From NCBI RefSeq assembly GCF_003011965.1, contig NZ_PXWG01000057.1, forward strand, positions 1 through 39,675: 39,675 bases of DNA, given 5' to 3'. This DNA comes from Streptosporangium nondiastaticum (GTDB taxonomy: Bacteria; Actinomycetota; Actinomycetes; Streptomycetales; Streptomycetaceae). The notes below the pieces were generated by a model. It was not told the origin of the DNA and searched no databases. It was given only the letters and a program-made list of their open reading frames with translations. A program made the translations under genes and the position numbers. Shown piece by piece: positions 8,134-15,951 of this stretch; the first letter of the stretch is position 1, and each line of letters begins with the position of its first letter.

Positions 8134-8289
8134 ATGGTTCCACTGCTGATTGTCCTTCTCCTCGCGCTGCTCCTCTTCGGCGCCGGCTTCGCACTCAAGA
8201 TCCTCTGGTGGGTCGCGATCATCGTGATCGTCCTCTGGCTCCTCGGCTTCCTCGTCCGCTCGGGCGGGGGCCGCTGGTACCGCTGGTAG
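8134..8289 (+). CDS. Small hydrophobic protein, 51 aa
   Basis: A 51-residue peptide made almost wholly of two hydrophobic helices (LLIVLLLALLLFGAGFAL and WWVAIIVIVLWLLGFLV), ending in the basic aromatic tail GGGRWYRW. A near-perfect Shine-Dalgarno (AAGGAGGTGA) precedes the ATG at good distance, implying strong translation. The layout resembles the short Lmo0937/DUF5670-like hydrophobic proteins often annotated in Streptomyces. Their role is unknown; stress or envelope functions have been suggested. It is transcribed divergently from ctaD, about 160 bp apart. Confidence 0.8.
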   Translation: MVPLLIVLLLALLLFGAGFALKILWWVAIIVIVLWLLGFLVRSGGGRWYRW

Positions 8290-8432
8290 CAGCCGGGCCC
8301 GGCTTCGGCTCCGCGGCCGCCGGCCGGTGTCCTGATCGGGCCAGGGGTACGGCGTTTCGTCACCGGGCACGCCCTCGTGCGGTGTAATGGCCCACAAGAG
8401 TGGCGAGACACCGGGCATCCCCAGGAGCGAGC

Positions 8433-9836
8433 GTGGACACACCACCGCACGAAGCCGCGGCCTCGGCCGCACGTCAGGAAGCAGCGCGGCTCACGGCCAA
8501 GGACATCCACGGCATCGCCCTGACCTGGGTCGACAACGCGGGCATCACCCGCATGAAGGCCGTCCCCACCGCCCGGCTCGCCCACGCGGCCCAGTGGGGC
8601 GTGGGCATGTCGCCCGTCTTCGACGTGTACCTCAGCGACGACTCCGCCGTCACCAGCCGTCACATCGGCGGCCCCGACGGCGACCTGCGCCTCTTCCCCG
8701 ACCTCGACCGGCTCACCGTCCTCGCCGCCCAGCCGGGCTGGGCCTGGGCCCCGGCCGACCGCCACGAACAGGACGGCACTCCGTACGCGGCCTGCCAGCG
8801 CCGGTTCGCGCGGCGCATGACCGACCGGGCCGCGCGAGCCGGCCTCCGGCTGCGCATGGGGTACGAGACCGAGTGGGTCGTCACCCACGCCGCGGGACGG
8901 GCGGACGGGCAGGCCGCCGGCGGGAACGGCTCCAGCCCGGAGGAGGGTGCGCCGCACTACGCCGGCCCCGGCCCCGCCTACGGCATGACGCGCGTCGTCG
9001 GCCTCTCCGACTACGTGCGCGACGTCCTGCGGGCCCTGGCCGCCCAGGGCATCGACGTGCTGCAGATCCACCCGGAGTACTCCCCCGGCCAGTTCGAGGT
9101 CTCCACCGCCGCGGCCGGCCCCGTCACCGCCGCCGACCACGCCGTGCTCGTCCGGGAGACCATCCGCGCCGTGTCCGCGCGCCACGGCCTGCACGCCACG
9201 TTCGCGCCCCTCGTCGAACCCGGCACCGTGGGCAACGGCGCGCACCTCCACCTCAGCCTCTGGCGGGACGGCGGCAACCTGTTCCGCGGCGGCGACGGGC
9301 CGTTCGGCCTGACCGGGCCCGGCGAGGCGTTCCTCGCCGGCGTCCTCCACGAGCTGCCCGCCCTGCTGGCGATCACCGCCCCGCACCCCGCGAGCTACCT
9401 CAGGCTCGCCCCCTCCCGGTGGGCCGGCGCCTACCAGTGCTGGGGGCCCGAGAACCGGGAGGCGGCGCTGCGCCTCATCCCCGGCCCGGCCCGGGACGCG
9501 GGCAGCGCCAACGCCGAGATCAAGTGCATCGACGCGACGGCCAATCCGTACCTGACCGCGGGCGCGGTCATCGCCGCGGGCCTGAACGGCATCGAGCAGA
9601 AGCTCACCCTGCCCGACCCCGTCAGCGGCGACCCGGCGGTCACCGGCGCCGCCGTGCCCCGGCTGCCCACGAGCCTGCCGGAGGCCCTCGACCGCCTCCG
9701 CGGCTCGGACCTGCTCCGCGACGCCCTCGGGGAGCCGCTCTACGAGGCGTTCCTGGCCGTCCGCGAAGGCGAGCACGCGCGCACGCGGCACGACTCCCCG
9801 GAGGCCGTCGTCTCGGACCTCCGGCACCGGTACTGA
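8433..9836 (+). CDS. Glutamine-synthetase-family ligase (GlnA3/GlnA4 type, gamma-glutamyl-amine synthetase candidate)
   Basis: This 467-residue glutamine synthetase fold would form gamma-glutamyl amides from glutamate, ATP and an amine. The N-terminal beta-grasp domain (to about residue 90) contains the family-like WVDNAGITRMKAVP. Catalytic-domain motifs follow: metal-binding YETEW (about 144-148), HPEYSPGQFEVS (about 213-224), NGAHLHLSL with His271 and His273, SRWAG...CWGPENREAALR, and the NPYL helix. It differs from true GlnA in the substrate loops and resembles polyamine or ethanolamine ligases. GTG 8433 has AGGAG 6 bp upstream; GTG 8400 lacks one. The partner amidohydrolase starts 32 bp downstream. 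Which amine is used cannot be told from sequence. Confidence 0.88.
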   Translation: MDTPPHEAAASAARQEAARLTAKDIHGIALTWVDNAGITRMKAVPTARLAHAAQWGVGMSPVFDVYLSDDSAVTSRHIGGPDGDLRLFPDLDRLTVLAAQPGWAWAPADRHEQDGTPYAACQRRFARRMTDRAARAGLRLRMGYETEWVVTHAAGRADGQAAGGNGSSPEEGAPHYAGPGPAYGMTRVVGLSDYVRDVLRALAAQGIDVLQIHPEYSPGQFEVSTAAAGPVTAADHAVLVRETIRAVSARHGLHATFAPLVEPGTVGNGAHLHLSLWRDGGNLFRGGDGPFGLTGPGEAFLAGVLHELPALLAITAPHPASYLRLAPSRWAGAYQCWGPENREAALRLIPGPARDAGSANAEIKCIDATANPYLTAGAVIAAGLNGIEQKLTLPDPVSGDPAVTGAAVPRLPTSLPEALDRLRGSDLLRDALGEPLYEAFLAVREGEHARTRHDSPEAVVSDLRHRY

Positions 9837-9868
9837 CGAGGAACCGACTCCACGGAGGGGCTGCGCCC

Positions 9869-11014
9869 ATGGTGAACCCTGCGGACCTGGTGAACCCGGC
9901 GGACCCGGCCGGCCCGCCGGACCTGGTGGACCACCACTGCCACGGCGTGGCCCGCGGCCCCCTCGACGAGGCCCGGTTCCTGTCCTACTTGACGGAGTCC
10001 GACGCGCCGGCCGCCGACGGCACCACGTTCTTCGACAGCCAGCTGGGCTTCGCCGTGCGCCGCTGGTGCCCGCCGCTGCTCGGGCTCCCCGCGCACTGCC
10101 CGCCCGCCGACTACCTCGCGCGCCGCGCCGCACTGGGCGAGGAGGAGACCGGCCGGCGGCTGCTGCGCGCCACCGGCATCACCGATTACGTCGTCGACAC
10201 CGGCCTCGCCGACGGCCTCACCACCCCCGAGGAGCTCGCCGCGGCGGGCGGCGGGCGCGCCCACGAGATCGTCCGGCTGGAGACCGTCGCCGAGCGCACG
10301 GCGCAGAAGGCCGGCAGCGTCCGGGAGTTCCTCGACGGCCTGCAGGAGGCCGTGCACGAAGCGGCCCGTACGGCGGTGGGCTTCAAGTCGGTGGCCGCCT
10401 ACCGCCACGGCCTCGGCTTCGACCCCGCTCCACCGGGCCCCGGGGAGCTCGGCGCCGCCGTGGGCCGGCTGCTGGCCGCGCGGGACGGCGGCCGGCGCCT
10501 GACCGACCCCGTACTCCTCCGGCACCTGCTGTGGACGGCCGCCGGAACCGCGCTGCCCCTGCAGATCCACACCGGGTTCGGCGACCCCGACCTGCGCCTG
10601 CACCGCAGCGATCCGGCCCTGCTCACCGACTTCATCAAGGCCGTGCGGCCCACGGGGTGCCCGCTGGTGCTCCTGCACGCCTACCCGTACCACCGCAACG
10701 CGGCCTACCTCGCCCACGTCTTCCCGCACGTCTACGCCGACGTCGGGCTGACGCTCTCCTACACCGGGGCGCGCGCCGCGGCCGTCCTCGCCGAGGTGCT
10801 GGAAGTGGCCCCGTTCGGGAAGGTGCTGTTCTCCACCGACGCCTACGGGCTGCCCGAGCTGTACGTGGCCGGCAGCCGCCTGTTCACGCGGGCGGTCCGG
10901 CAGTTGACGCAGGCGTGGGCGGACGAGGGCGCCTGGGCCGCCGCCGACGCGCCCCGGATCGCGGCGCTGCTCGGCTCCGGGAACGCGCGGCGGCTGTACG
11001 GGCTGGCGCGCTGA
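9869..11014 (+). CDS. Amidohydrolase of the FluG/nodulin-6 N-terminal type
   Basis: A 381-residue TIM-barrel metal hydrolase. Motifs in order: the HxH strand DHHCHG (His23, His25), QIHTGFGD near residue 232, LLHAYPYHRNAAYL near 270, DVGL, and FSTDAYGLPELY near 325, where the Asp is the usual metal ligand. This order fits amidohydrolase family 2 proteins that act on amides or decarboxylate acids. GGAGGGG lies 8 bp before the ATG. It is co-transcribed with the glutamine-synthetase-like ligase (32-bp gap). In fungal FluG and plant NodGS the same two domains are one polypeptide, so a linked synthesis/hydrolysis role is likely. It ends 4 bp from a convergent gene. Confidence 0.88.
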   Translation: MVNPADLVNPADPAGPPDLVDHHCHGVARGPLDEARFLSYLTESDAPAADGTTFFDSQLGFAVRRWCPPLLGLPAHCPPADYLARRAALGEEETGRRLLRATGITDYVVDTGLADGLTTPEELAAAGGGRAHEIVRLETVAERTAQKAGSVREFLDGLQEAVHEAARTAVGFKSVAAYRHGLGFDPAPPGPGELGAAVGRLLAARDGGRRLTDPVLLRHLLWTAAGTALPLQIHTGFGDPDLRLHRSDPALLTDFIKAVRPTGCPLVLLHAYPYHRNAAYLAHVFPHVYADVGLTLSYTGARAAAVLAEVLEVAPFGKVLFSTDAYGLPELYVAGSRLFTRAVRQLTQAWADEGAWAAADAPRIAALLGSGNARRLYGLAR

Positions 11015-11018
11015 GCCG

Positions 11019-11228
11019 TCAGACGATGCCTTCGAGCGGGTTCTGAACGGACAGCACGCGGCCGCTGAAGAGGCCCACGTCGATCACTCCGTCCGCCAGC
11101 GCCGTGACGGTTCCGCCCAGAACGCTGGCATCAACATCCGCATGCGCCGGTGAGGCCAGAACCACCCCGCCCACACTCAACAGGACGGTGGCGGCAGCCG
11201 TCGTCAGGGCAGAGCGCAGACGCTTCAT
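11019..11228 (-). CDS. Small secreted protein, 69 aa
   Basis: It starts with a textbook Sec signal peptide (MKRLRSALTTAAATVLLSVG...), with likely cleavage after ASPAHA near residue 30. The mature peptide is about 39 residues, rich in Val, Gly and Asp, without cysteine, and ends NPLEGIV. GAGGAG precedes the ATG. It is convergent with the amidohydrolase gene (4-bp gap). The mature sequence is not recognised as a chaplin or rodlin; size and composition suggest a surface-associated peptide, but that is a guess. Confidence 0.75.
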   Translation of the reverse strand: MKRLRSALTTAAATVLLSVGGVVLASPAHADVDASVLGGTVTALADGVIDVGLFSGRVLSVQNPLEGIV

Positions 11229-11319
11229 CGCGAACTCCTCGCTATGTGGGGATCTGTCACCCGACTGCTACCGTCCCGGCACGCCCGTCACCCCCGCTCT
11301 GCCCGCACGCGCCGACGCG

Positions 11320-11342
11320 CACCACCGCGCGCCCCGGTGGTG
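11320..11342 (-). terminator. Hairpin terminator after the 428-aa TPR gene
   Basis: CACCACCG (11320-11327) pairs perfectly with CGGTGGTG (11335-11342) around a 7-nt loop, 24 bp past the stop codon of the reverse-strand gene ending at 11367. Confidence 0.5.
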
Positions 11343-11366
11343 AGCCGGGGTGCTTTTGATGGTGCG

Positions 11367-12653
11367 TCAGTACGCCACCGTGGGCGGTGCGTTCTCCTCC
11401 GCTTCCTGCAGGCGCGTACGGATGTGACCGGCCGCGCCCTCGCCGCCGGGGACCCTCTCCCACAGGGCGAGCAGGGCGGGGGCGAGCAGGGGCGCCTGGT
11501 CGCCGCTGTGCTGCCAGCAGTAGTGAGCGCGTTTCAGCGCCGCCAGGGCTTCTCCGTCGGCGGGTCCGCTGCGGCCGAGGCGGGCGGCGGCGGCCGTCAT
11601 CCAGAGCTCGGCGGCCCGGGAGTGGTCACCGGCCATGCGGGCGAGGTCCGCGCGGACCTCGATCCACAGTCCCGCCTCGGGGCTGTCCGGCCCGTAGCGG
11701 CGCAGGGCCTGTTGCTCGGCCGCGGCGGCCATGGCCGCGGCCTCGTTGTGCCGGCCTGCGTGGGCGGCGGCCAGGATGCCGGGCAGGAGGTCGTCCTGCG
11801 CGGGGGCGGGGACAGGAGCGGCGGCGGGTGCGGGGACGGGGTCGGGGGGCCGGACCGGGGCGGGTTCCGGCTGCCGCGGGGAAGCCGCCGGCTGCAGGGG
11901 GGCCGGTTCCCGCGAGAGAGCCGGCCCGTACGCCGACCGGGGCTCCGGCTGCGGGTGCGGACGGGCCGCGGCGGCGACGTTCGCCAGGACCGGGCCGGGC
12001 GTTCCCCACTGCAGGGGCACGGTGTCCGGGCCCGGATCCGCGGCGAGCAGGGCCCGTCGGTGGACCGCCGGCACGTCGAGCGCGGGGCCGGCGTGGGGGT
12101 CGCCCGTCCGCAGGGCTTCGAGCAGGGCGCGCGTGTAGGGGCCGGCTTCGCGCGCGGGCACCGGCGGGACGGGGTTGACGACGCCGAACAGGGGCACCCC
12201 CTGGGCGAGTTCGCCGGAGCCGGCCCCGCTCACGACGTGCGGCCACGCGGCGGTGTCGGCCTCCAGGTCCGCCATCAGCAGCACCGGCCCCGCGTGGGCC
12301 TGCAGGGTGCGCAGCAGCCACGCCCAGGGCAGCCCGGTGTAGCGGACGGTGGCGGGGGTGCTGCCGGGCAGGGCCAGGTGCAGCTCGCCGCCGCGGCGGG
12401 CGGGGACCATCAGCCGTCCCGTCACCCAGACCAGGAGGGGGCCGGGCACCGCCGCGGCGTGCTGCAGATAGGCCAGGGCGCTCTGCGGGCCCTCCACCGC
12501 GGGCAGTTGGACCACGTCCACGGCGTCCGCGGCGAGGAAGCGGCGGGGGTGGGCGCCCGCGACGGCGTGCGCGGTCGGATTCGGCAGGACACCTCGTCGC
12601 CGGTCAGGCGTACCGTCCAGTAACAGCACGCAACCCCGGACCGTGTCGACCAC
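11367..12653 (-). CDS. Two-domain protein: N-terminal alpha/beta domain, proline-rich linker, C-terminal TPR-like helices
   Basis: A 428-residue cytoplasmic protein. The first roughly 190 residues have an alternating strand/helix pattern (CVLLLDGTP, VVQLPAVEG, PLLVWVTGRL, PVLLMADLEA) reminiscent of caspase/CHAT-like folds, but no His-Cys dyad is evident. Residues about 220-300 are a Pro/Ala linker. The rest is helical with TPR-style repeats (GILAAAHAGRHNEAAAMAAAAEQQALRRYGP is followed by a similar unit). The GTG start at 12653 has GGAGG 9 bp upstream; the upstream in-frame extension lacks one. The layout suits a signalling scaffold. No function can be assigned. Confidence 0.7.
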   Translation of the reverse strand: MVDTVRGCVLLLDGTPDRRRGVLPNPTAHAVAGAHPRRFLAADAVDVVQLPAVEGPQSALAYLQHAAAVPGPLLVWVTGRLMVPARRGGELHLALPGSTPATVRYTGLPWAWLLRTLQAHAGPVLLMADLEADTAAWPHVVSGAGSGELAQGVPLFGVVNPVPPVPAREAGPYTRALLEALRTGDPHAGPALDVPAVHRRALLAADPGPDTVPLQWGTPGPVLANVAAAARPHPQPEPRSAYGPALSREPAPLQPAASPRQPEPAPVRPPDPVPAPAAAPVPAPAQDDLLPGILAAAHAGRHNEAAAMAAAAEQQALRRYGPDSPEAGLWIEVRADLARMAGDHSRAAELWMTAAAARLGRSGPADGEALAALKRAHYCWQHSGDQAPLLAPALLALWERVPGGEGAAGHIRTRLQEAEENAPPTVAY

Positions 12654-12785
12654 TACGCACTTCCTCCCTGGCAGCACACAAAGGCACAGGCCACTGTAGA
12701 GCCCGTGCGTGCGGCGAGGGGAGGAAGTCCCTCCGACCACCCGGCCGACAGGTCTGCGGAGGCCGTGGCCCGGCGCCCGGGCGGA

Positions 12786-12805
12786 TCCGCCGGTCAGCCG
12801 GCGGA
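12786..12805 (-). terminator. Hairpin terminator overlapping the P450 stop codon
   Basis: TCCGCCGG (12786-12793) and CCGGCGGA (12798-12805) form a perfect 8-bp stem with a 4-nt loop. The P450 stop codon (12794-12796) lies in the loop. Confidence 0.5.
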
Positions 12806-14086
12806 ACCGGCGCGGGCCACGGGGAGGCTGCGCGGGCCGCGGACGAGGAGGCCGGGGCGGTAGGGAAGGGTGGCGGGGTCGGCGGCGAGGGCGAGGTCCG
12901 GCATCCGGCCGTCCGCACCGAAGAGCATCGGAAGGGCTACCTCCGCTTCGAGCCGGGCGAGCCGGGAGCCGAGGCAGAAGTGCGGGCCGTGCCCGAAGGC
13001 CGCGTGGGGCGCCGCCCGTTCAGCCGCCCGCTCGGTCGTCCGTACGGCTGCCCGCTCGCCGGAGGCGTCGTAGCGGCCGGGCCTGAACGCGTCCGGCTCC
13101 GGGAAGACGCCGGGGTCGCGGTTGGCCGCGGCGAGGACGACGAGGACCGAGGCGTCGGCGGGCAGGACCACCCCGTCGCCCAGGTCGACCTCCTCGGTCG
13201 TGCGCCGCCACGTCGTCCCCTCCAGCGGGCTGGCGTGGCGCAGGGCCTCCTCGGCCACGGCGGCCCAGCGCGCGGGCCCGCCCCGCCGGGCCGCGGCCAG
13301 CTCCCCGGGGTGGGTGAGCAGGAGGAGCGAGGCGGAGGCGAGCAGGTTCATGGTCGTCTCGTAGCCGGCGAAGAGCAGCAGGAACGCCATCGCGAGCAGT
13401 TCGCCGTCGTCCAGCCCGCCCTCGGCCTCGTCGTGGACGAGGGCGCTGAAGAGGTCGTCGCCGGGCGTCCGCCGCTTCCGGGCGATGAGCGAGGTGAAGT
13501 AGCCGTGGAGGCTGGTCCACGCGCGGTCGACGGCGCCGGCGGGGAGGGCGTCCGCGGGCGAGCCGACCTGGTAGGTCCAGGTGCGCAGGTCGGCCCGGTC
13601 GGCGGTGGGCACGCCGAGCACCTCGCCGATGACGAGGACGGGCAGCGGGAAGGCGAAGGCGTCGACGAGGTCGGCCGTGCCCTCGCGGGCGAGCCGGTCC
13701 GCCACGTCCGCCACCAGTTCCGCCGTGAGCCGTTCGATGCGGGGGCGGAGGGCGTCGACCCGGCGCGGGGTGAAGGCGGCGGTGGTCAGCCGGCGCAGCC
13801 GGGTGTGGTCGGGCGCGTCGGTGTTGAGCATGTGGCGGGCGAGGCAGCCGCGGGCGCGCTGGGCGGGAGAGTCCGGCTTGGGGCGGCCCGCGGCGCGCGG
13901 GGGCACGTTGGAGAAGCGCGGGTCGGCCAGCACCTCCCGGGCCTGCCGGTAGCCGGTGACCAGCCAGGCGTCCGTGCCGTTGGCCAGCGCCACGCGCGCC
14001 GCGGGACCCGTGGTGCGCAGGTGCGCGTAGTACGGGTAGGGGTCGCGTGCGAAGGAAGGGTCCGCGGGGTCGAGGGTGTCGAGCAC
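12794..14086 (-). CDS. Cytochrome P450 monooxygenase
   Basis: A 430-residue soluble bacterial P450. Motifs: C-helix RHMLNTDAPDHTRLRR near residue 85, I-helix LLFAGYETTMN with the acid-threonine pair used in oxygen activation, the K-helix ExxR (EEALR), and the heme loop FGHGPHFCLGSRLARLE with the cysteine thiolate. It would use ferredoxin and a reductase encoded elsewhere. GTG 14086 gives VLDTLDPADPSFARDPYPYY, a standard P450 N-terminus, with GAGGA upstream. No ferredoxin gene is adjacent. The FMN reductase at 15948 is not of the ferredoxin-reductase type. Substrate unknown. Confidence 0.95.
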   Translation of the reverse strand: MLDTLDPADPSFARDPYPYYAHLRTTGPAARVALANGTDAWLVTGYRQAREVLADPRFSNVPPRAAGRPKPDSPAQRARGCLARHMLNTDAPDHTRLRRLTTAAFTPRRVDALRPRIERLTAELVADVADRLAREGTADLVDAFAFPLPVLVIGEVLGVPTADRADLRTWTYQVGSPADALPAGAVDRAWTSLHGYFTSLIARKRRTPGDDLFSALVHDEAEGGLDDGELLAMAFLLLFAGYETTMNLLASASLLLLTHPGELAAARRGGPARWAAVAEEALRHASPLEGTTWRRTTEEVDLGDGVVLPADASVLVVLAAANRDPGVFPEPDAFRPGRYDASGERAAVRTTERAAERAAPHAAFGHGPHFCLGSRLARLEAEVALPMLFGADGRMPDLALAADPATLPYRPGLLVRGPRSLPVARAGSAG

Positions 14087-14184
14087 CTGTTCATCCTCGC
14101 CGGTCCCGGCCGCTTCCGGACAGCGGGGCCGATACCAGTGCGGGCAAGGGGTGGCTTGTACGGTTCCCACAACCCCCGGGGCGG

Positions 14185-14850
14185 CTACGGCTTGGGCGGG
14201 CACTCCTTCCAGGCCAGGCGGTAGACGGTGTTGATGGCGCCGTCGGTGGAGTCCATGGCCATGAAGCTGGTGGTCTTCGAGGGGTCGGAGGTGCCCGCTC
14301 CGACGGTCAGCTCGGTGTTGATGTTGAAGTTGCGCTGTTCTCCGCAGGGCGCCCACACGTACTGCGCGATCTCGTTGGTGTCGGTCGACTGCCAGCTGTC
14401 GTCCAGCGCGCCCTTGAACTGGTGCGTCTTGACGGCGGTCTGCGATTGTCCCTGGAAGTAGTACGAGGCCTGCTGCTCTCCCGTGGCGCCGGGTTCGAGA
14501 TGGGCATATCCGCGGTAGTCGGCGCTCGCAATCGCGTACGTGAATCCGTGCGGCACATGCACGATCAGATTCAATTGGCAGTTCTTACGGAAGTCCGTCG
14601 GTTTCGTTCCCCGCCCCACCTGGGCGAGGTATTGGCTGTACGTGACCGTGAAGGCGGTGTTGTCGAGGGAGACGGCCACGGCGGCGGTGCCCTGCGGGCA
14701 GCCGGAGCCGTTCACGGTCGCGACCTCGATCACGATTTTGTCGGGCGGCACGGCGATCGCCGGGGCCGCCGCGTGCGCGGGCAGCACCGGGCCGCACAAC
14801 GCCACGAGGGCGGCGGCACCGCAGAGGAGGGGAATTCTGGATCTGGACAT
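14185..14850 (-). CDS. Secreted DUF4360-like protein
   Basis: A 221-residue exported protein with an N-terminal signal peptide (MSRSRIPLLCGAAALVALCG..., cleavage near AHA at about 28). The mature part has features I associate with DUF4360: an early GSGCPQGTAAV, a central TYSQYLAQVGRG, NCQLNL with cysteine, HVPHGFTYAI, then WAPCGEQRNFNINTEL and a terminal WKECPPKP. Four mature cysteines suggest two disulfides. Such proteins are extracellular and of unknown role. AGGAG precedes the ATG. It is divergent from the DAO-like gene and 98 bp upstream of the P450 on the same strand. Confidence 0.8.
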   Translation of the reverse strand: MSRSRIPLLCGAAALVALCGPVLPAHAAAPAIAVPPDKIVIEVATVNGSGCPQGTAAVAVSLDNTAFTVTYSQYLAQVGRGTKPTDFRKNCQLNLIVHVPHGFTYAIASADYRGYAHLEPGATGEQQASYYFQGQSQTAVKTHQFKGALDDSWQSTDTNEIAQYVWAPCGEQRNFNINTELTVGAGTSDPSKTTSFMAMDSTDGAINTVYRLAWKECPPKP

Positions 14851-14976
14851 GGCGCTCCTAAGGAGGCTCGGCGGAGACCGGATCCGGGTGGGGCATCAAT
14901 TCCACAGGGAAAGGGAGAAGTCAACAGCCCCGATAAACGAGAAAAGAAGTTCCGGACACGGCGGTACGGTGTCGCC

Positions 14977-15933
14977 ATGACGGGCGATGCGATCGTCGTG
15001 GGGGCGGGGGTCATCGGGCTGACCACCGCGGTGGTGCTGGCGGAGGCCGGGCGGCGGGTGGAGGTGTGGAGCCGGGAGCGGCCCGCGGAGACCACCTCGG
15101 CCGTGGCCGGCGGCCTCTGGTGGCCGTACCGGATCGAGCCCCGGGAGGCGGTCGGCGGCTGGGCCCTCGCGTCCTTCCGGCAGCTTTCCCGCCTCGCGGA
15201 CCGGCCGGACGAGACGGGCGTCCGGCTCGTCGAGGGGACGCACGCGAGCACGGAGCCGGAGCGGCGGGCCGACTGGGCCGCGGGCGTCCCCGGGCTGCGG
15301 CCGGCCGGCCACGGAGAACTGCCCGCGGGCTACGGTCACGGTCTCCGCGCCCGTACGCCACTGGTGGACATGCCGGCATATCTCGGGTATCTGCAGCGGC
15401 GGTTCGCCGCGGCGGGCGGCACCGTCGCCCACCGGGCCGTGCCGCACCTGGCCGAGGCGGGCCGCTGCGCACCGCTCGTCGTCAACTGCACCGGGCTCGG
15501 CGCCCGCGACCTCGTCCCCGACCCGCGGGTGCACCCCGTGCAGGGTCAGGTCGTCGTCGTGGAGGATCCGGGGGTCACCGAGTGGCTCGTCGCCGAGGAC
15601 GGCGCGACGGGAGAGTTCCTCCACGTCTTCCCGCAGCCGTACGGCGTGATCCTCGGCGGGACCGCGCGCGAGCACGTCTGGGACCGCTCCCCCTCGCCCG
15701 CCACGGCCCGGTCGATCATCGACCGCTGCGCGCGCGTGGACCCGCGGCTGGCGGAGGCCCGGGTCCTGGCCCACCGGGCCGGCCTGCGCCCGGTCCGCTC
15801 CCCCGCGCGGCTGGAGGCCGGCCGGCTGCCGGGCGGTGCACGGCTGGTCCACAACTACGGCCACGGCGGGGCGGGAGTGACGGTGTCGTGGGGCTGCGCG
15901 CTCGTCGCGGCCCGGCTGGCGGACGGGGACTGA
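14977..15933 (+). CDS. FAD-dependent D-amino-acid-oxidase-like enzyme
   Basis: A 318-residue flavoenzyme of the DAO fold, the usual length for D-amino acid oxidases, which convert D-amino acids to oxo acids, ammonia and H2O2. Visible are the dinucleotide-binding start VVGAGVIGLTTAVVLAEAG, the second conserved block AGGLWWPYRIEP, the VNCTGLGARDL strand, the active-site region around LRPVRSPARLE, and the C-terminal signature HNYGHGGAGVTVSWG. There is no secretion signal. No clear Shine-Dalgarno precedes ATG 14977, so the transcript may be leaderless or weakly translated. D-aspartate oxidase activity is the main alternative. Confidence 0.9.
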   Translation: MTGDAIVVGAGVIGLTTAVVLAEAGRRVEVWSRERPAETTSAVAGGLWWPYRIEPREAVGGWALASFRQLSRLADRPDETGVRLVEGTHASTEPERRADWAAGVPGLRPAGHGELPAGYGHGLRARTPLVDMPAYLGYLQRRFAAAGGTVAHRAVPHLAEAGRCAPLVVNCTGLGARDLVPDPRVHPVQGQVVVVEDPGVTEWLVAEDGATGEFLHVFPQPYGVILGGTAREHVWDRSPSPATARSIIDRCARVDPRLAEARVLAHRAGLRPVRSPARLEAGRLPGGARLVHNYGHGGAGVTVSWGCALVAARLADGD

Positions 15934-15951
15934 CCGGAAGGGCCCGGTCAG
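15930..15951. terminator. Bidirectional hairpin containing both convergent stop codons
   Basis: CTGACCGG (15930-15937) pairs perfectly with CCGGTCAG (15944-15951) around a 6-nt loop. The forward stop TGA (15931-15933) lies in the left arm and the reverse stop (15948-15950) in the right arm, so one structure can end both transcripts. Confidence 0.65.

Noticed and set aside
5473..8472. Very long reverse open frame (about 1000 codons) across the cytochrome genes
   Set aside because: It is Arg/Pro/Ala-rich, overlaps ctaD and ctaF out of frame and has no motif; it is a by-product of GC-rich codon bias.
7974..10133. In-frame upstream extension of ctaD
   Set aside because: It runs antisense through the ligase and amidohydrolase genes, and ATG 7973 has a good ribosome site and a normal CtaD N-terminus.
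12794..14086. P450 as part of a conservon (cvn) gene set
   Set aside because: The kinase, roadblock and GTPase genes that define a conservon are not adjacent.
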